From Propionibacterium sp. (GTDB lineage: Bacteria; Actinomycetota; Actinomycetes; Propionibacteriales; Propionibacteriaceae): a stretch of DNA of 15,321 bases. The notes under the pieces were generated by a model. It had not been told where the DNA came from, searched no databases, and saw only the letters and a list, made by a program, of their open reading frames with translations. The DNA lies in assembly GCA_012837465.1 (NCBI GenBank), contig DURG01000027.1:1-15321 (forward strand), written 5' to 3'. A program made the position numbers and the translations under genes. Below are positions 12,696 to 15,321 of the stretch, piece after piece. Each line of letters begins with the position of its first letter. Position 1 is the first letter of the stretch.

Positions 12696-14047
12696 CGTGC
12701 ACCTCCGGTGATGTGGTCGGCGGCCCGGATGGCCGTGGCGACGGCGACGCCGTCGCCGGACTTGTCGCGCCACCGCTCGGCGCCGGCGATGATGCCGCCG
12801 GCGACGTACAGGTTCTCGTGCGCGACCCCCCGCTCACCGACGGGGCGGCCTGCGTCGTCGACGCGCACCCCCACCTCGAACAGCGGGTGCGGGCCCCAGT
12901 ACTTCTCGGTGATCAGTTCGCCCGCGTCGGTCGCCGTCAGCGGCAGGCCGAAGACCGGCTCGCTGATGGTGCCGTAGGAGTCGACGCTGAGCGCGCCGCT
13001 CTCGAAGCCGCCGGGCGCGAACACGACCGCGTCGGCAGCAAGTTCGCGGGGGCCACCGGCTGCGGCGAGCGTCACGCTGGCGACGCGTCCGCCGTCGGGG
13101 GTGAAGCCGGTGACGTGGCTGCCCTGGATGAACCGGACGCCCGCGGCGCGGACCAGGGCGAGCAGCGCTTCGTAGAGGCGCAGGCCGGGGACCGACGGCG
13201 GGGGCAGTGGGATTTCGCAGACGGGGCGCCCGACGATGTCCTGGACCTGCTGCCACACGCCGCGGCGCCGGATGCCGAGCACGGCCGGCACCGCGACCAC
13301 GTCGCCCTTGCCGGCGGCCTTGGCCACAGCGCGGGCGAACGTTGCGGCGAAGGCCTCGTCGTCCATGGAGCGGGCGTAGGTCAGCGGGGACGGGTCGGCC
13401 TCGCCCGGGCGGGCCTGCAGGTCGATCCACGCGGAGTTCGCGGCCAGCCTCGTGCCGTCGGGCGCGGTGGTGCGGGCGAGGTTCCCGGCGATGAGGTCGG
13501 CGGGGAAGTCCTTGAGCTGGCGGACTCCGACGACGGCGTAGGTGAGGCCCTTCGATACACCCCCTCGTTCCTCGGGGGCACTCAGGGACCGGGCGTGGGC
13601 GTCTCGTGCTTCGGGGGCACTCAGGGATCGGGGGGCGGCGCCTCGTTGCTCGTGGGCGCTGAGGGAGCGGGCGTCGCCGGCGACCATGGACGGCTGGGCC
13701 AACGCGGTCGGGCGGAGCGCGCCGACCGCGGTGGGGAGGTGGAGATTGGTCGACGGGTCGCCCGTGAGCAGCTCTGGCCCGAGTTGCTGGCCGAGCCAGA
13801 TCACGGCGGCGGCCACCTCGTCGGCGCCGATGCTGGCGTAGGGGTGCTCGTCGGGCAGCGAGGCGATCGCCTCGAGGGGGCGGGTGACGCGCTCGGGGCT
13901 GTAGCCGAGGATGTCGATGGTGCCCTGCGACAGTTGCAGGCCGCCCGGGCCCTTCGTCGCCAGGGTCACGGACTGCCCGGCGCGGGCGAGACGGAGTGCA
14001 GCGGTGAGGCCGGCGAGCCCGGCCCCGATGACGACGACGCGGCTCAT
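12692..14047 (-). CDS. glpB: anaerobic glycerol-3-phosphate dehydrogenase subunit B with a repeat insertion
   Basis: Flavin-binding subunit of the anaerobic glycerol-3-phosphate dehydrogenase, working with GlpA and GlpC at the cytoplasmic membrane. The N-terminal dinucleotide-binding motif is VVVIGAGLAGLTAALRLA. Further GlpB-like stretches include LSQGTIDILGY, LKDFPADLIAGNL, VVFAPGGFESG and the C-terminal NLYVAGGIIAGAE. The protein is 451 residues, roughly 30 more than the E. coli subunit. The excess lies at about residues 126-167, where three 13-residue units beginning RSLSA occur in tandem between otherwise normal GlpB sequence (VAGD and LTYAVVGV). The rest of the frame is intact, so the insertion seems tolerated. 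Start and stop overlap glpA and glpC as ATGA. Confidence 0.93.
   Translation of the reverse strand: MSRVVVIGAGLAGLTAALRLARAGQSVTLATKGPGGLQLSQGTIDILGYSPERVTRPLEAIASLPDEHPYASIGADEVAAAVIWLGQQLGPELLTGDPSTNLHLPTAVGALRPTALAQPSMVAGDARSLSAHEQRGAAPRSLSAPEARDAHARSLSAPEERGGVSKGLTYAVVGVRQLKDFPADLIAGNLARTTAPDGTRLAANSAWIDLQARPGEADPSPLTYARSMDDEAFAATFARAVAKAAGKGDVVAVPAVLGIRRRGVWQQVQDIVGRPVCEIPLPPPSVPGLRLYEALLALVRAAGVRFIQGSHVTGFTPDGGRVASVTLAAAGGPRELAADAVVFAPGGFESGALSVDSYGTISEPVFGLPLTATDAGELITEKYWGPHPLFEVGVRVDDAGRPVGERGVAHENLYVAGGIIAGAERWRDKSGDGVAVATAIRAADHITGGAR
13548..13590 (-). repeat. REP-like element inside glpB
   Basis: On the minus strand the ends read GGTCCCTGAGTGCC and GGTGTATCGAAGGG, the same boundaries as the two elements at 11070 and 11213 with one-base differences. 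The short centre contains a CCCCGAGG / (C)GAGGGGG stem. Here it is translated in frame as SLSAPEERGGVSKG. Confidence 0.7.
13553..13669. repeat. three tandem 39-bp units in glpB
   Basis: Three consecutive 39-base units encode RSLSAHEQRGAAP, RSLSAPEARDAHA and RSLSAPEERGGVS (residues 127-165). The unit length is a multiple of three, so the frame is kept. The last unit (13553-13591) is within a REP-like element; the other two have diverged from it, most at the 5'-most coding unit. Confidence 0.85.
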
Positions 14048-15321
14048 CGCACGACCTCTTCCTCAGGCTCGGGCAGGTGCTCGACGTCGAGCGTGCCCGA
14101 GAAGATCCAGTGATCCAGCGCGGTCTGGCGGACCTGCTGGCCGTACAGGATGGGCCACAGGCCGATCCAGCGGTGCTTCAGGAACAGCCTCAGCAGGCCC
14201 GAGGCGCGCTCGGCGTCGATGACCTGCTCCGAGCAGGCGATGCCCGCCGCGCGGGCGGCGCAGAAACCGCCCTGACAAGGGCCCATGCCGAGCCTCAGTT
14301 GGCGACGGAGGTCGTCGAGGGTGGCGTTCGGCTGCTCCTTCAGCGACTTCACGAACATGGAGCGGTTCATCAACTCGCACTCGCAGATGATCTGCTCGTC
14401 GAGGCGGTCCTTCTCGCGGTCCTCGAGCCGGTGGGTGACGGCATAGAGCTTGCGGTCCTCGCTGCCGGGGATCACCTCGTCGGCCGTGGTGCACTTGCGT
14501 TCCTCGCCGAGTTGGCGGTCCATCATGTCGACGATGTGCTCGGCCATGAGGCGGTAGGTGGTGAGCTTGCCGCCGCCGATGGTGAGCATGCCGCCCAGGC
14601 CGTCGCTCTGCGAGTGGTCGATGATCGCCATGCCGCGGCTCATGTGGCGGGTGTCGTCGACGGAGACGCGGCTGTCGCGGATCAGCGGGCGGGAGCCGGC
14701 CCAGGCGTGGAGGGCGCGCGACTTCCGGAAGCCGGGGATCATCGCCTCGCCGGCGTCGAGCATCTGCTGGACCTCGTCGCGGGGGATGGGCAGGTGGTCG
14801 GGATCCGTCTCGTGCACGTCGGTGGTGCCGATCACGGAGACGGTGTGGATGGGCACGAGGATGTCGCCATCGGTGGGGTGCACGCAGCGGTTGATGACCG
14901 TGTTCACCAGGCGGTGGTTCATCGCGACCATGATGCCGCGGCCCGGCACGACGGCGACGGGATCCGCCCCGGCCATCGCGGAGATCTGGCCCGCCCAGGG
15001 GCCGGCGCAGTTGAGGACGAAGGTGCAGTCGATGCGCACGTCCTCGCCGCCCTTCTCGTCGCGGCACAGGACGGAGGCCACGCGGTCACCGTCGCGTTCG
15101 ATCTTGACCACGCGGTGGTAGGTGAGGATCTTGGCGCCGTGCGCCTCGGCGGAGCGGGCGGCGCCCCAGACGAGCTGCCAGCCGTCGACCGAGCCGTCGG
15201 CGACCTCGATCGCGCGCTTGATGCGCGGGTCGAGGCGGGGTTCGCGGCGCAGGGCCTCGGCGACGGGGATCTCGGTGGCGGGCACCCCGGTGGCGGCGGC
15301 GCCGGCGAGGAACTTGTCCGC
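14044..15321 (-). CDS. glpA: anaerobic glycerol-3-phosphate dehydrogenase subunit A (N-terminus outside window)
   Basis: FAD-dependent catalytic subunit that oxidises sn-glycerol 3-phosphate to dihydroxyacetone phosphate. The frame runs off the right edge, so about 425 residues are seen and the FAD-binding N-terminus is missing; an apparent start codon at 15285 is internal. Typical segments are FVLNCAGPWAGQIS, NRCVHPTDGDILVP, GTTDVHETD, and GGGKLTTYRLMAEHIVD. The C-terminal BFD-like iron-sulfur domain, which separates GlpA from the aerobic GlpD enzyme, is present with CECE and GPCQGGFC. The stop overlaps glpB (ATGA). Transcription comes from outside the window, so the promoter is not visible. 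Together with SURF1 this suggests a facultative anaerobe able to use glycerol. Confidence 0.95.
   Translation of the reverse strand, partial: ADKFLAGAAATGVPATEIPVAEALRREPRLDPRIKRAIEVADGSVDGWQLVWGAARSAEAHGAKILTYHRVVKIERDGDRVASVLCRDEKGGEDVRIDCTFVLNCAGPWAGQISAMAGADPVAVVPGRGIMVAMNHRLVNTVINRCVHPTDGDILVPIHTVSVIGTTDVHETDPDHLPIPRDEVQQMLDAGEAMIPGFRKSRALHAWAGSRPLIRDSRVSVDDTRHMSRGMAIIDHSQSDGLGGMLTIGGGKLTTYRLMAEHIVDMMDRQLGEERKCTTADEVIPGSEDRKLYAVTHRLEDREKDRLDEQIICECELMNRSMFVKSLKEQPNATLDDLRRQLRLGMGPCQGGFCAARAAGIACSEQVIDAERASGLLRLFLKHRWIGLWPILYGQQVRQTALDHWIFSGTLDVEHLPEPEEEVVR

Noticed and set aside
12696..12773. N-terminal extension of glpC
   Set aside because: It is an arginine-rich read-through of the end of glpB; the ATG at 12695 has a strong ribosome binding site and the usual operon overlap.

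Overview
The window looks like chromosome from a high-GC Gram-positive bacterium (Actinobacteria). A facultatively anaerobic member of the Propionibacteriaceae is my best guess. The guess rests on GC-rich codon use, several GTG starts, the parA-parB ... trxA-trxB order typical of the origin-proximal region in actinobacteria, and an anaerobic glycerol-3-phosphate dehydrogenase operon. The genus is not established.

Left part (1-9513, conserved core). parA (5' end outside the window) overlaps parB; both segregate chromosome origins. A DUF3817-type membrane protein follows on the same strand. The next genes lie on the minus strand and read leftward as one compact, partly overlapping run: trxB, trxA, an anchored extracytoplasmic protein, a PLP aminotransferase, D-alanine-D-alanine ligase and SURF1. 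Most junctions after trxA are ATGA or GTGA overlaps, or very short gaps. The run meets the DUF3817 gene tail to tail on a shared CTAG. To the right are a divergent two-pass membrane protein, a 3-hydroxyisobutyryl-CoA hydrolase-like crotonase and a SorC-type regulator with a palindrome over its own promoter.

Middle part (9600-11435, accessory). tRNA-Ala(TGC), with a good promoter and a perfect 15-bp terminator hairpin, is followed by about 1.6 kb of gene wreckage. It holds a BrnT-like toxin gene broken by a one-base frameshift, an intact small HTH partner, and a palindromic operator next to the toxin start. Next is a nucleotidyltransferase-fold gene cut off by a 51-bp inverted-repeat insertion. 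Then come two oppositely oriented copies of a REP-like palindrome with conserved ends and different centres. No integrase or att repeat is visible.

Right part (11436-15321). glpC, glpB and glpA (glpA incomplete at the window edge) form a translationally coupled operon on the minus strand for the membrane-bound anaerobic glycerol-3-phosphate dehydrogenase. glpB carries three in-frame 39-bp tandem units. One of them lies in a sequence that matches the REP-like element of the accessory region, so an intergenic repeat appears to have been turned into protein sequence. I regard this as the most interesting signal in the window, together with the REP-like family itself.
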